Assembly (NCBI RefSeq): GCF_003703475.1
Contig: NZ_RDQM01000007.1
Span: forward strand, 62,001-126,000
Origin: Allofranklinella schreckenbergeri
GTDB lineage: Bacteria; Pseudomonadota; Gammaproteobacteria; Burkholderiales; Burkholderiaceae_C
Length of the DNA: 64,000 nt
Direction: 5' to 3'
Below, one piece after another: positions 56,714 through 64,000 of the stretch (positions within the stretch are counted from its first letter, which is position 1; each line of letters opens with the position of its first letter). The position numbers and the translations under genes are program-made. The notes beneath the pieces are model-generated. The model searched no databases. It was given only the letters and a program-made list of their open reading frames with translations, and had not been told where the DNA came from.

Positions 56714-57871
56714 TCAGTAGATGGCGTGGCCTTTTTCGTCGTCCACGTCCGCGTTGCGCACCTTGCCGCGCATGACGGAGTACACCCAGCTGGTGTAAGC
56801 CAGCACGATGGGCAGGAAGATGAGGGTGACCACCAGCATGATGAACAGCGTCATGTGGCTGGAGGACGAATCCCACACCGTCAGGCTGGCCGCCAAGTTG
56901 GAGCTGGAGGGCAGGATGAAGGGGAACATGGACACGCCCACGCTGAGGATGATGCCGGCGATGCCCACGCCGCTGGCCAGCAGGGCGAGGATTTCGCGAC
57001 GAGCAGCCAACATCAGCGCAGCCAGCGCGAAGCCGACGATGCCCAATGCAGGCACCAGCCACAGCACGGGGGCTGCAGCATAGTTGGCAAACCAAGCGCC
57101 GCCATCCACCACCACGGTTTTGTACAGCGGGTTGGAGGGGCCGTTGACCACCACCTCGCTGGTGATGCGGTAACCCTCCACACCCTTGGCCAGGTACAGG
57201 CCCAGCAGCGCGAACAGCACGGCGCTGCCGATGGCGCAAGCGATACCCCATTGGCGCACGCGCTGTTGCACGGGGCCTTCGGTCTTCAGTTGCAGCCAGG
57301 TGGCGCCGTGGCAGGTGAGCATGAGCACGGAGAGCACGCCCGCCAGCAGCGCGAAGGGGTTGAACAGCGCCCAGAACGAGCCTTCGTAGTGGATTTGCAT
57401 GTCCGGCTCAATGCGGAAGGGCACGCCTTGCAGCACGTTGCCCATGGCCACGCCGAACACCAGCGAAGGCACAAGGCCGCCGATGAACAGCATCCAGTCC
57501 CAGCGGTTACGCCAGGCGCTGTCCTCCACCTTGCTGCGGAACTTGAAACCCACGGGTCGCAAAATCAGCGCAAACAAAATGGCGAACATGGCCAGGTAAA
57601 AGCCGGAGAAGGACACGGCGTAAAGCTGCGGCCAGGCAGCGAAGATGGCGCCGCCAGCCAGAATCAGCCAAACCTGGTTGCCTTCCCACACGGGGCCGAC
57701 GGTGTTGATGACCACGCGGCGCTCGGTATCCGTCTTGGCCACGAAGGGCAACAGCGTGCCCGTGCCCAGGTCAAAGCCGTCGGTGACGGCAAAGCCCACC
57801 AGCACCACGCCCAGCACCAGCCACCAGATGACGCGCAGGACTTCGTAATTCAGTAGTTCATGCAAGATCAT
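56714..57871 (-). CDS. cydB: Cytochrome bd ubiquinol oxidase subunit II
   Basis: This 385-residue inner-membrane subunit of cytochrome bd has about nine transmembrane helices. The start (NYEVLRVIWWLVLGVVLVGF, then AVTDGFDLG) and the later GPVWEGNQVWLI are conserved CydB segments. Its start overlaps the cydA stop by four bases (ATGA), so translation is coupled. CydX follows. Confidence 0.95.
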   Translation of the reverse strand: MILHELLNYEVLRVIWWLVLGVVLVGFAVTDGFDLGTGTLLPFVAKTDTERRVVINTVGPVWEGNQVWLILAGGAIFAAWPQLYAVSFSGFYLAMFAILFALILRPVGFKFRSKVEDSAWRNRWDWMLFIGGLVPSLVFGVAMGNVLQGVPFRIEPDMQIHYEGSFWALFNPFALLAGVLSVLMLTCHGATWLQLKTEGPVQQRVRQWGIACAIGSAVLFALLGLYLAKGVEGYRITSEVVVNGPSNPLYKTVVVDGGAWFANYAAAPVLWLVPALGIVGFALAALMLAARREILALLASGVGIAGIILSVGVSMFPFILPSSSNLAASLTVWDSSSSHMTLFIMLVVTLIFLPIVLAYTSWVYSVMRGKVRNADVDDEKGHAIY

Positions 57872-59490
57872 GCGGACTCTCCAGCAGCAGTACGAGGGGT
57901 CAAAGAAGGGGCGGCGGCGTGGCCCGCGGGTGCGGGCGACAAATCGCCGGGCAAGGCTTGCAGCTCACGCGCATCGGGGCCTTTGCGGATGGCCGCCAGC
58001 ATCAGCTTCATCTCGATGATGAGCAGCACGGTGTAGATGGCCACAAAGCCCAGCATGGTCAGCAGCACGGTTTTGGCGCCCAGGTTGGAGACGGCCACGG
58101 CCACCGGCAGCACGCCTTCGATGGCCCAGGGTTGGCGGCCGAACTCGGCCACGAACCAGCCGCACTCGGCGGCAATCCAGGGCAGCGGGATGGACCACAC
58201 GGCCACTTTCAGCAGCCAGGGGTGGGCATCGAGGCGGCGGCGCGCCGAGAGCACGAAGAAGGTGGCCGTCAGCACGATGAAGAAAAAGCCCAGGCCGACC
58301 ATGATGCGGAAGGTCCAGAACAGCGGCGCGACCTGCGGCACGGTGTCCCAGGCGGCCTGTTCGATCTGCGCGGCGCTGGCCTGGCGCGGATCGTCCACAT
58401 AGCGCTTGAGCAGCAGGGCGTAGCCCAGGCGGTCGCTGTGCGCCTCGAACTGCTCCATCAGCGCCTGCGGCGCTTGCTTGCCGTTGAGGGCGCGGATTTG
58501 CTCCAGCGCGTCATAGGCAATCAGGCCGTTGCGGATGTGCTGCTGCGCGGAGGCCACCAAATCCTTGATGCCGGGGATTTGCGTATCCAGGCTGCGCGTG
58601 CCGATCAGGCCCATGACCCAGGGGATGTGGATGGCGTAGTGCGTCTTGCGCGCCTCCTGATCGGGCAGGCCCACCACGGTGAAGGAGGCGGGCGCAGGCT
58701 CGGTCTCCCACATGCCTTCGATGGCGGCCAGCTTCATGCTCTGGTGTTCGGAGGAGAGGTAGCCGCTCTCATCGCCCAGCACCACCACCGACAGCGAGCC
58801 GGCCAGGCCAAAGGCGGCGGCCACCGTCATCGAGCGCTTGGCCAACTCGACGTGACGGCCCTTGAGCACGAACCAGGCGGCCACGCCCAGCACGAACAGC
58901 GCCGCCACGGTGTAGCCGGCCGAGACGGTGTGCACGAACTTGGCCTGCGCCACGGGGTTGGTCACCACGTCGAAGAAGCTGTCCACCTCCATGCGCATGG
59001 TGTGCGGGTTGAGCTTGGCGCCCACGGGGAATTGCATCCAGCCGTTGGCCACCAAAATCCACAGCGCCGAGAGGTTGGTGCCAATGGCCATGGCCCAGGT
59101 CACCACCAGGTGCTTGACTTTGGACAGGCGCTCCCAACCGAAGAAGAACATGCCCACCAGCGTGGCCTCCAGGAAGAAGGCCATCAGCGCCTCAATGGCC
59201 AGCGGCGCGCCGAAGATGTCGCCCACGTAGTGGCTGTAGTAGCTCCAGTTCATGCCGAACTGGAACTCCATGACGATGCCCGTGGCCACGCCCATGGCGA
59301 AGTTGATGCCAAAGAGAGTGCCCCAGAACTTGGTCATCTGGCGCCAGATGGGCCGGCGCGTCATGACGTACACCGTCTCCATGATGGCCAGCAGGATGGA
59401 CAGCCCCAGCGTCAGGGGCACGAATAAAAAGTGGTAGAGGGCCGTCAAGGCAAATTGCAGCCGTGACAGGCCCACGATATCAAGATCCAT
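57868..59490 (-). CDS. cydA: Cytochrome bd ubiquinol oxidase subunit I
   Basis: This 540-residue subunit carries the haems and the quinol site of the high-affinity oxidase used at low oxygen. Haem ligands should be histidine 20 (TALYHFLF), the histidine in AKFVHTVSAGY and the methionine in FRIMVGLG. The quinol loop is long, as in the Escherichia coli type, with a stretch of about 60 extra residues before the methionine. The C-terminal tail is A/P-rich. GGAAAGGTATCCCTT precedes the ATG. The order cydA-cydB-cydX is standard. Confidence 0.97.
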   Translation of the reverse strand: MDLDIVGLSRLQFALTALYHFLFVPLTLGLSILLAIMETVYVMTRRPIWRQMTKFWGTLFGINFAMGVATGIVMEFQFGMNWSYYSHYVGDIFGAPLAIEALMAFFLEATLVGMFFFGWERLSKVKHLVVTWAMAIGTNLSALWILVANGWMQFPVGAKLNPHTMRMEVDSFFDVVTNPVAQAKFVHTVSAGYTVAALFVLGVAAWFVLKGRHVELAKRSMTVAAAFGLAGSLSVVVLGDESGYLSSEHQSMKLAAIEGMWETEPAPASFTVVGLPDQEARKTHYAIHIPWVMGLIGTRSLDTQIPGIKDLVASAQQHIRNGLIAYDALEQIRALNGKQAPQALMEQFEAHSDRLGYALLLKRYVDDPRQASAAQIEQAAWDTVPQVAPLFWTFRIMVGLGFFFIVLTATFFVLSARRRLDAHPWLLKVAVWSIPLPWIAAECGWFVAEFGRQPWAIEGVLPVAVAVSNLGAKTVLLTMLGFVAIYTVLLIIEMKLMLAAIRKGPDARELQALPGDLSPAPAGHAAAPSLTPRTAAGESA

Positions 59491-59646
59491 AAGGGATACC
59501 TTTCCAAGGATTCATGCGGGGATTGACGAATGCGTGATGCCCCCCGCGCCGGGGGAGACACCACAGTTTTTTTAAAAAATGCTCAGCCAGCCACTTTCCG
59601 AAGGCCAAAAGCCCCCACAGCAGCGCGCTGTGCCGCACACCTTTAT

Positions 59647-59721
59647 TTCAAATCAAAATAAAAACTACTTTATATCCATCATTCCTAGACAAGTGGATTT
59701 TATTTCTTTTTGATTTGTAAA
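59647..59721. repeat. AT-rich palindromic intergenic element, copy 10
   Basis: It lies just after the DUF2946 gene (minus strand) and before the cydA leader. Arms TTTCAAATCAAAATAAAAA and TTTATTTCTTTTTGATTTG are almost perfectly complementary. The core is degenerate (ATCATTCCTAGACAAG). Confidence 0.85.
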
Positions 59722-59747
59722 ATAATGGGTTTGCAGCCGATCAGGCG

Positions 59748-60131
59748 CTACAGCGGCGGCGCTCTGGCCTCGCGCATCAGCAGGCACGGCGTGCGCACCG
59801 GCGCGCGGTAGCGCGGCCACGCCAGGCACTGCCAGCCCAGCGCCAGCAACAGCAGCAGCAACGGCACGGGCCAAGGCTCATCCAGCTCGCCTTGCAAGCC
59901 CGCCGCGGCCCAGGCGCACACATTGGCGCTGTGCTCGGGCAGCTCTTGCGGCTGCCCGGCGGCAGCAACCACCAGCGGCCCCTGGGCAGTGCACAACACC
60001 ACGGGTAACGCCGACGAAAACGCCCCGCGCCCAGGCATAAACCCTTGCGGCACCAGCGCGCGCAGCAGCAACGCCAGCACCACCAGCGCCGCCGCCCAAG
60101 CCAGCGGCAGGCGATGCAGCCGCCGTTGCAA
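59748..60131 (-). CDS. DUF2946-like membrane-associated protein
   Basis: This protein of about 127 residues resembles DUF2946 proteins: an N-terminal hydrophobic segment (LPLAWAAALVVLALLLRALV), then PQGFMPG, a VVLCTAQGPLVV strand, NVCAWAAAGL with one cysteine of the usual pair, and a second hydrophobic segment (PLLLLLLALGWQCLAW). The family is of unknown function and often near copper or metal genes. No ATG is available at the right place; I suggest the TTG at 60131. The frame continues upstream into the 272-bp element, so the original 5' end may have been disturbed by its insertion. Confidence 0.6.
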   Translation of the reverse strand: MQRRLHRLPLAWAAALVVLALLLRALVPQGFMPGRGAFSSALPVVLCTAQGPLVVAAAGQPQELPEHSANVCAWAAAGLQGELDEPWPVPLLLLLLALGWQCLAWPRYRAPVRTPCLLMREARAPPL

Positions 60132-60232
60132 CCAGTGCGGCCAGCGTGGCCCATGCGGCCCGCGCAACCATGGGGACGGCTGACCGCTGCGCGCGCACCA
60201 GCGACTACCACTGGCGCCATTGCGTATGGCTT

Positions 60233-60504
60233 TAGAGCGTGTGATGCACTTTTCGCCCCCCGCGAGAGCGCCCCGGCGTGTGCAGTGCAAGGCGCCGTCC
60301 CCGCCGCAGCCTGGCGGGCTGCAAGGGGACGGCAACGCCGCAATGCGCATGCCGGGGCGCTCTCCCTTCGGGCTGGCCCCAAAACCATGCACTCGCTGCG
60401 TTGGCCCGCTTACCAAGGCAGCCAGCCTTGGCGGCGCGCGCCGCCTTGCGATTACACGGTTTTGGGACCAGCGCGGGGGAGCGCAAAGTGCATCACACGC
60501 TCTA
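60233..60504. mobile_element. 272-bp MITE-like element, copy B
   Basis: It has the same structure and orientation as copy A: left end TAGAGCGTGTGATGCACTTT, right end AAAGTGCATCACACGCTCTA, a perfect 20-base inverted match. Its last three bases (CTA) are the stop codon of cydC on the minus strand. It separates cydC from the DUF2946 gene. No transposase frame is credible, so any movement would need an enzyme from elsewhere. Confidence 0.88.
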
Positions 60505-62280
60505 GTCATCGCGCAAGCCTTCCAGCAAACGGGTGAATGCGGGCGTGCCCCGCACGGCCTGCGCGGCGATGCGTCCATGCTCCAGCAACACCAGGCGATC
60601 GGCCAGCGCCGCTTCGCGCCGCAAGTGGGTGGCAATCACCGCCGTCTTGCCCTGCAAGGCAGCGTCCAGGCGGGCCAGTACATCGGCGGCAGTGTCGGCA
60701 TCCAGCCCATCGGTGGGTTCATCCAGCAGCCAGAAATCGCCCTCGCACACAAACAAGCGCGCCAGCGCCAGGCGGCGGGCTTGCCCGCGCGAGAGGCCCA
60801 GGCCGCCCTCGCCCAGCATGGCGTCCAGGCCCTCGGGGCGGGCGGCGATGGCTTCTTGCAAGCCCGCTGCTTGCAGCGCGGCCCATACCACCGCGTCGGG
60901 CAAACCGCGCTGCTGCAAATCCACATTGGCGCGCACGCTGTCGCCAAACAGCACCGTTTGCTGCGGCAGGCCCACACTGGGGTACGCCTGCACGCTGCCG
61001 TGGCTGGGCAGCAGCTCACCGCTGAGGTATTGCAACAGGGTGGATTTGCCGCTGCCGCTGGGGCCGATCAAGGCCAGCCGCTCCCCAACCTCTACTTGCA
61101 AGGAGCAGCCTGGGGCCGCATCGCCTTCTGCCTTTGCCTTTGCCTCTGCCTCCACGCCGCCCCAGCCCTGCACCTGCATGCGCACCGCATCCAGGCTGGC
61201 GGCCAGGCCCGGCGCGGGCAAAGGCAAGGCCGCGGGCGCAGGCGCGGCCGCTTGTTGCAACGGCGCTTGCAAGCGCCGCGCCGCCAATGCGGTGCTGGCC
61301 CACTCCGCCGCGCCACGGCGCAGGGCGGCAAACGGCTCCATCGCCGCAATCGCCATCAATACAAAAAACGCCGCCGTAGGCACGGCCATATCGCGCGCCA
61401 ACACCAGCCAGCCCGCCGCTGCGACGGCTGCCGCCAGCGTGAGGGTGTGCAGCATCTGCCACGCGGCGGCCGCCAGCGCATCGCAGCGCTGGAGTCGATC
61501 CTCCAGGCGCGCCAGCGCGGCTTCTTGCTCCAGCCAGCGCGCCAGTTGGGCATCAAAGCGCCCGGCCATGACCAGCTCGGCCTGCCCGCCTGCCAAATCC
61601 AGCGCGTGCTGGCGCAGGCGCTCGCCGTGGCGCGATTGGGCCAGCGTCAGCCGCGCGCTGGCGCGCAACAGCCACCAGGGCACGCCCAGGCCCGCGCCCA
61701 GCAGCCACAGCAAACCGGCCAGCCCCAAGCCCCAGTGGTGCCAGGCCAGCCAGGCGCTCAGCCCCAGCGAAGCCGCCAGCGCGGCGCACGCGGGCGTGAG
61801 CAGGCGCAGATACAAGGCCTCGGCCGCATTCAAATCCCGCGTCAGGCGCAGCAGCAGGCGCGCGGGCTGCAAGCGCCATTGCCGGTGCTGCTGTGCCCGC
61901 GTGCGCGCACTGGCCGGTGGCCGCGCCAAGCCGCGAAACAGGCGCTCGCGCAGGCCCACCAGGGCATGCAAGGCCGCCGAGTGGGTAAGCACGCGCTCGG
62001 CATAACGCCCGCCTGTGCGCCCCAGCGCCAGCAGCCGGATGCTGGCCGAAGGCAAAAAGATGTCGAACGCCAGCGCCGTGCTCACCGCCAGCCCGGCAAT
62101 GGCCGTGGCCGTGATGAACCAGCCCGAGACGCCCAGCAGCAGCGCCCCCATCAAGGCCGTGGCGCAGGCCAACAGCAGGCCCAGCGCCATCGCCCGCTCG
62201 TGGCCCGACGAGAGCGCCCCCAACAAGCGCCGCATGGCGCCGCGCTTGCCTGCCGGGGTGAATGTGCGCGCGCGCTTCAT
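60502..62280 (-). CDS. cydC: Heterodimeric ABC exporter subunit CydC
   Basis: This 592-residue protein pairs with CydD to export cysteine/glutathione (or haem) to the periplasm, needed for cytochrome bd assembly. The CydC hallmark SGWFITA is at residues 52-58. The ATPase domain has GPSGSGKST, a variant signature LSRGQARRLALARL and Walker B FWLLDEPTDGLD. The start overlaps the cydD stop by four bases. The stop codon is provided by the inserted element, so the last residues (LEGLRDD) could differ from the ancestral ending. Confidence 0.93.
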   Translation of the reverse strand: MKRARTFTPAGKRGAMRRLLGALSSGHERAMALGLLLACATALMGALLLGVSGWFITATAIAGLAVSTALAFDIFLPSASIRLLALGRTGGRYAERVLTHSAALHALVGLRERLFRGLARPPASARTRAQQHRQWRLQPARLLLRLTRDLNAAEALYLRLLTPACAALAASLGLSAWLAWHHWGLGLAGLLWLLGAGLGVPWWLLRASARLTLAQSRHGERLRQHALDLAGGQAELVMAGRFDAQLARWLEQEAALARLEDRLQRCDALAAAAWQMLHTLTLAAAVAAAGWLVLARDMAVPTAAFFVLMAIAAMEPFAALRRGAAEWASTALAARRLQAPLQQAAAPAPAALPLPAPGLAASLDAVRMQVQGWGGVEAEAKAKAEGDAAPGCSLQVEVGERLALIGPSGSGKSTLLQYLSGELLPSHGSVQAYPSVGLPQQTVLFGDSVRANVDLQQRGLPDAVVWAALQAAGLQEAIAARPEGLDAMLGEGGLGLSRGQARRLALARLFVCEGDFWLLDEPTDGLDADTAADVLARLDAALQGKTAVIATHLRREAALADRLVLLEHGRIAAQAVRGTPAFTRLLEGLRDD

Positions 62281-64000
62281 GGCTGCGCCTCCTGCCCGCC
62301 CTGGGGCATTTCGGCGGGCAACGCCTCAGGCTGTGCAGGCCTGCGCAGCCATTGCGCTTGGCCTTGGGCGTCCAGGTTTAATTCGTAAGGCAGGCTGGCC
62401 GCCAGCTCCGGGTCGTGCGTGGCAACCAGCAGGGTTTTGCCCTGGGCCAAGCGGGCCACGCTGGCGCGCACCTGGGCAGCGGTGGCGGCATCCAGATGGG
62501 CCGTCGGTTCATCCAGCAGCAGCAGGCGCGTCGACTCCGCCACGGCCAAACGCGCCAGCGCCAGCCGCAACGCCTCGCCGCCCGAAATGCCGCTGCCACC
62601 TTCACCCAAGCGCACCTCGGCCATGCGATCGGCCAAAGCGGCCAGCCCAGCATCGCGCAAAGCGGCGCGGGCTTGGACTGGCGATGCGGGGATGTCGCGG
62701 CCCAAATAGAGATTGCGCTCCAGAGAACCTGCCAAAAAATGCGGTGGCTGGCCCAGCCAGCCTATGGCGCGGCGCAAGCGGGCAACTGTGCCGCTGTGCA
62801 AGGGCACGCCGCCAATGCGCACTTGCCCCTGCTGCGGCTGCACCAACCCGGCCACCAGGGCCAGCAAAGTGCTTTTGCCGCTGCCGCTGGGGCCCGTGAG
62901 GGCGACGTGCGCCCCGGCTGGGATGTCGATGTGCCAGGGCTGACGAGTGGCCTGCGCTGCATTCACTGCGCTCATTGCCGCTGGCTCTTGCACCGGCGCA
63001 GCCTGGGTGCTTGGTTCCACCTGCGTCTGCATGGTCGGCATCACGCCGCACAGCGCGACGGACGGCGCTGGTCCTTGCAGCGCCTGGGCTTCATCGGCCT
63101 CCAAGCCCTGCGCTGGCGGCATGTCCCCGGCGCCAGTTGCCTGATCGGCATCGTCGGCATCGTCGGCCTCATCGGCCTGCACCAGGGGCGTCAGCCCTTG
63201 CAGCAAATGCGCCAGGGTGCGCTGCGCGGCCAGACCGTTGGCGCGGTCGTGCCAGACGGCCGACAGCTCGCGCAACGGCTCGAAAAAACTGGGTGCCAGC
63301 ATCAGCACAAACAGCCCTTGGTGCAGGCTCATCCGCTCGCCCCACGCGCCAAAGGGCAACTGCCCCAGCAGGTGAAAGCCGACATACACCGCCACCAGCG
63401 CCACGCCCAGCGCGGAAAACAGCTCCAGCACCGCCGATGAAAGCATGGCCACGCGCAGCACGCGCATGGTTTGGCGCGCCACCGTCTCGCCCAATTGCGT
63501 CAGGCGCGCCGCCGCGCTGTCCACGGCATGCAGCGCGCGCAAGGTCGGCAAGCCGCGCAGGCGCTCCAGCAAATGGCCGTGCAGATGCCCCAGCACCAGC
63601 ATTTGTCGCTCGCTGATGGCCTGGGCGCGCCAGCCCACCAACGCCATGAACAAGGGGATCAAGGGCGCCGCCAGTGCCAGCAGCAGCGCCGCCACCCACG
63701 TGTGCATGGCCACGCACACCAGCACCACGGGTGCCACCACCATCACGCGCCACTGCGCGGCGCGGTAGCGCGCCAGCCAGGGCACCACAGCCTCGGCCTG
63801 TTCCACCCAGGCGCTGGCCAGTTGGCCGGAGGAAGGGCGGCGGGCATCCAGCGGCGATGTGGCGCGCAAACGCGCGGCGAATGCCTGGCGCAGCGCCGTC
63901 AACTGCGCCCTGGCCCAGCCGTAGGTGGCCCGCGCGCCCGCGTATTCCAGCGCCGCGCGCAGCACGCCCGCCAGCACCACAACGCCAGCGGCGTACCACA
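62277..64000 (-). CDS. cydD: Heterodimeric ABC exporter subunit CydD (5' end outside the window)
   Basis: This is the partner of CydC. The frame is open to the window edge, so the first helix or two are missing. The transmembrane part includes the coupling segment AFAARLRATSPL. The ATPase domain has GPSGSGKST, a Q-loop in GWLGQPPHF, signature ISGGEALRLALARL and LLLLDEPTAHLD. Between the halves lies an unusually long acidic linker of about 65 residues with repeated DDAD units (bases 63155-63185). It is co-transcribed with cydC. Confidence 0.92.
   Translation of the reverse strand, partial: WYAAGVVVLAGVLRAALEYAGARATYGWARAQLTALRQAFAARLRATSPLDARRPSSGQLASAWVEQAEAVVPWLARYRAAQWRVMVVAPVVLVCVAMHTWVAALLLALAAPLIPLFMALVGWRAQAISERQMLVLGHLHGHLLERLRGLPTLRALHAVDSAAARLTQLGETVARQTMRVLRVAMLSSAVLELFSALGVALVAVYVGFHLLGQLPFGAWGERMSLHQGLFVLMLAPSFFEPLRELSAVWHDRANGLAAQRTLAHLLQGLTPLVQADEADDADDADQATGAGDMPPAQGLEADEAQALQGPAPSVALCGVMPTMQTQVEPSTQAAPVQEPAAMSAVNAAQATRQPWHIDIPAGAHVALTGPSGSGKSTLLALVAGLVQPQQGQVRIGGVPLHSGTVARLRRAIGWLGQPPHFLAGSLERNLYLGRDIPASPVQARAALRDAGLAALADRMAEVRLGEGGSGISGGEALRLALARLAVAESTRLLLLDEPTAHLDAATAAQVRASVARLAQGKTLLVATHDPELAASLPYELNLDAQGQAQWLRRPAQPEALPAEMPQGGQEAQP

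Noticed and set aside
60278-60505. Open frames of 75-85 residues inside both 272-bp elements, found on both strands
   Set aside because: They follow from high GC in the element, occur in several frames at once and resemble no transposase. Similar proteins in databases would reflect copies of the element.
59748-60635. A single 295-residue protein running from cydC through the element into the DUF2946 gene
   Set aside because: Its first part is an antisense-phase shadow of cydC and the element; only the C-terminal 127 residues look real.

Overview
The window is GC-rich bacterial chromosome. Gene content and local order (fur next to bamE and dapB, hprK-ptsN-hpf, metX-metW, serC-pheA-tyrA, lptA-lptB-rpoN, short-form hisG needing HisZ) point to a betaproteobacterium of order Burkholderiales, most likely family Comamonadaceae. 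No rRNA, tRNA or CRISPR array was found.

Layout. 1-5641: a TonB-dependent receptor cut by the window edge, an O-methyltransferase-like gene, an MFS importer-like gene and, after a gap, a second methyltransferase; this looks like metallophore/ferric-chelate uptake with modifying enzymes. 5674-16681: a six-gene minus-strand defence operon, read SNF2 helicase - OLD-like ATPase/Toprim - D12 adenine methyltransferase - type III Mod - RhuM - type III Res. Its middle is clearly AT-richer than the host. A GIY-YIG protein (17069-17710) sits beside it, divergently transcribed. 17848-31495: mixed housekeeping and accessory genes (plsC, a YgjP-type metallopeptidase, hpnC, two exported DUF1566 proteins, a 7-bp tandem repeat with a perfect hairpin, a HIBCH-like hydrolase, galU, a nuclease, a dehydrogenase, a lipoprotein, a DksA-like protein, an EamA transporter, dapB). 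31669-48578: bamE, fur, hprK-ptsN-hpf, purC, metX-metW, a DegQ/MucD protease, an OmpA-family protein, gyrA, a PaiB-like protein, a hydrolase, serC-pheA-tyrA. 48738-56092: a glycine-zipper protein, Uup ABC-F ATPase, an LprI-like protein, rpoN-lptB-lptA, hisG. 56544-64000: the cytochrome bd locus cydD-cydC ... cydA-cydB-cydX with a DUF2946 gene inside it.

Two kinds of non-coding repeat stand out. First, at least ten copies of an AT-rich imperfect palindrome of about 70-85 bp are scattered from 18665 to 59721. Each lies just after a stop codon, none lies between divergent genes, and none is in the defence island. Second, two nearly identical (about 95%) 272-273 bp elements with terminal inverted repeats and TA ends lie in direct orientation around cydX-cydB-cydA-DUF2946. 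One supplies the stop codon of cydC; the other separates cydX from its terminator.

The genes serve iron and metal uptake, phage defence, envelope and lipid biogenesis, amino-acid synthesis (lysine, methionine, serine, aromatics, histidine), nitrogen/PTS-type regulation and microaerobic respiration. All coordinates, motifs and percentages were read by eye; family names are recognition, not database hits.
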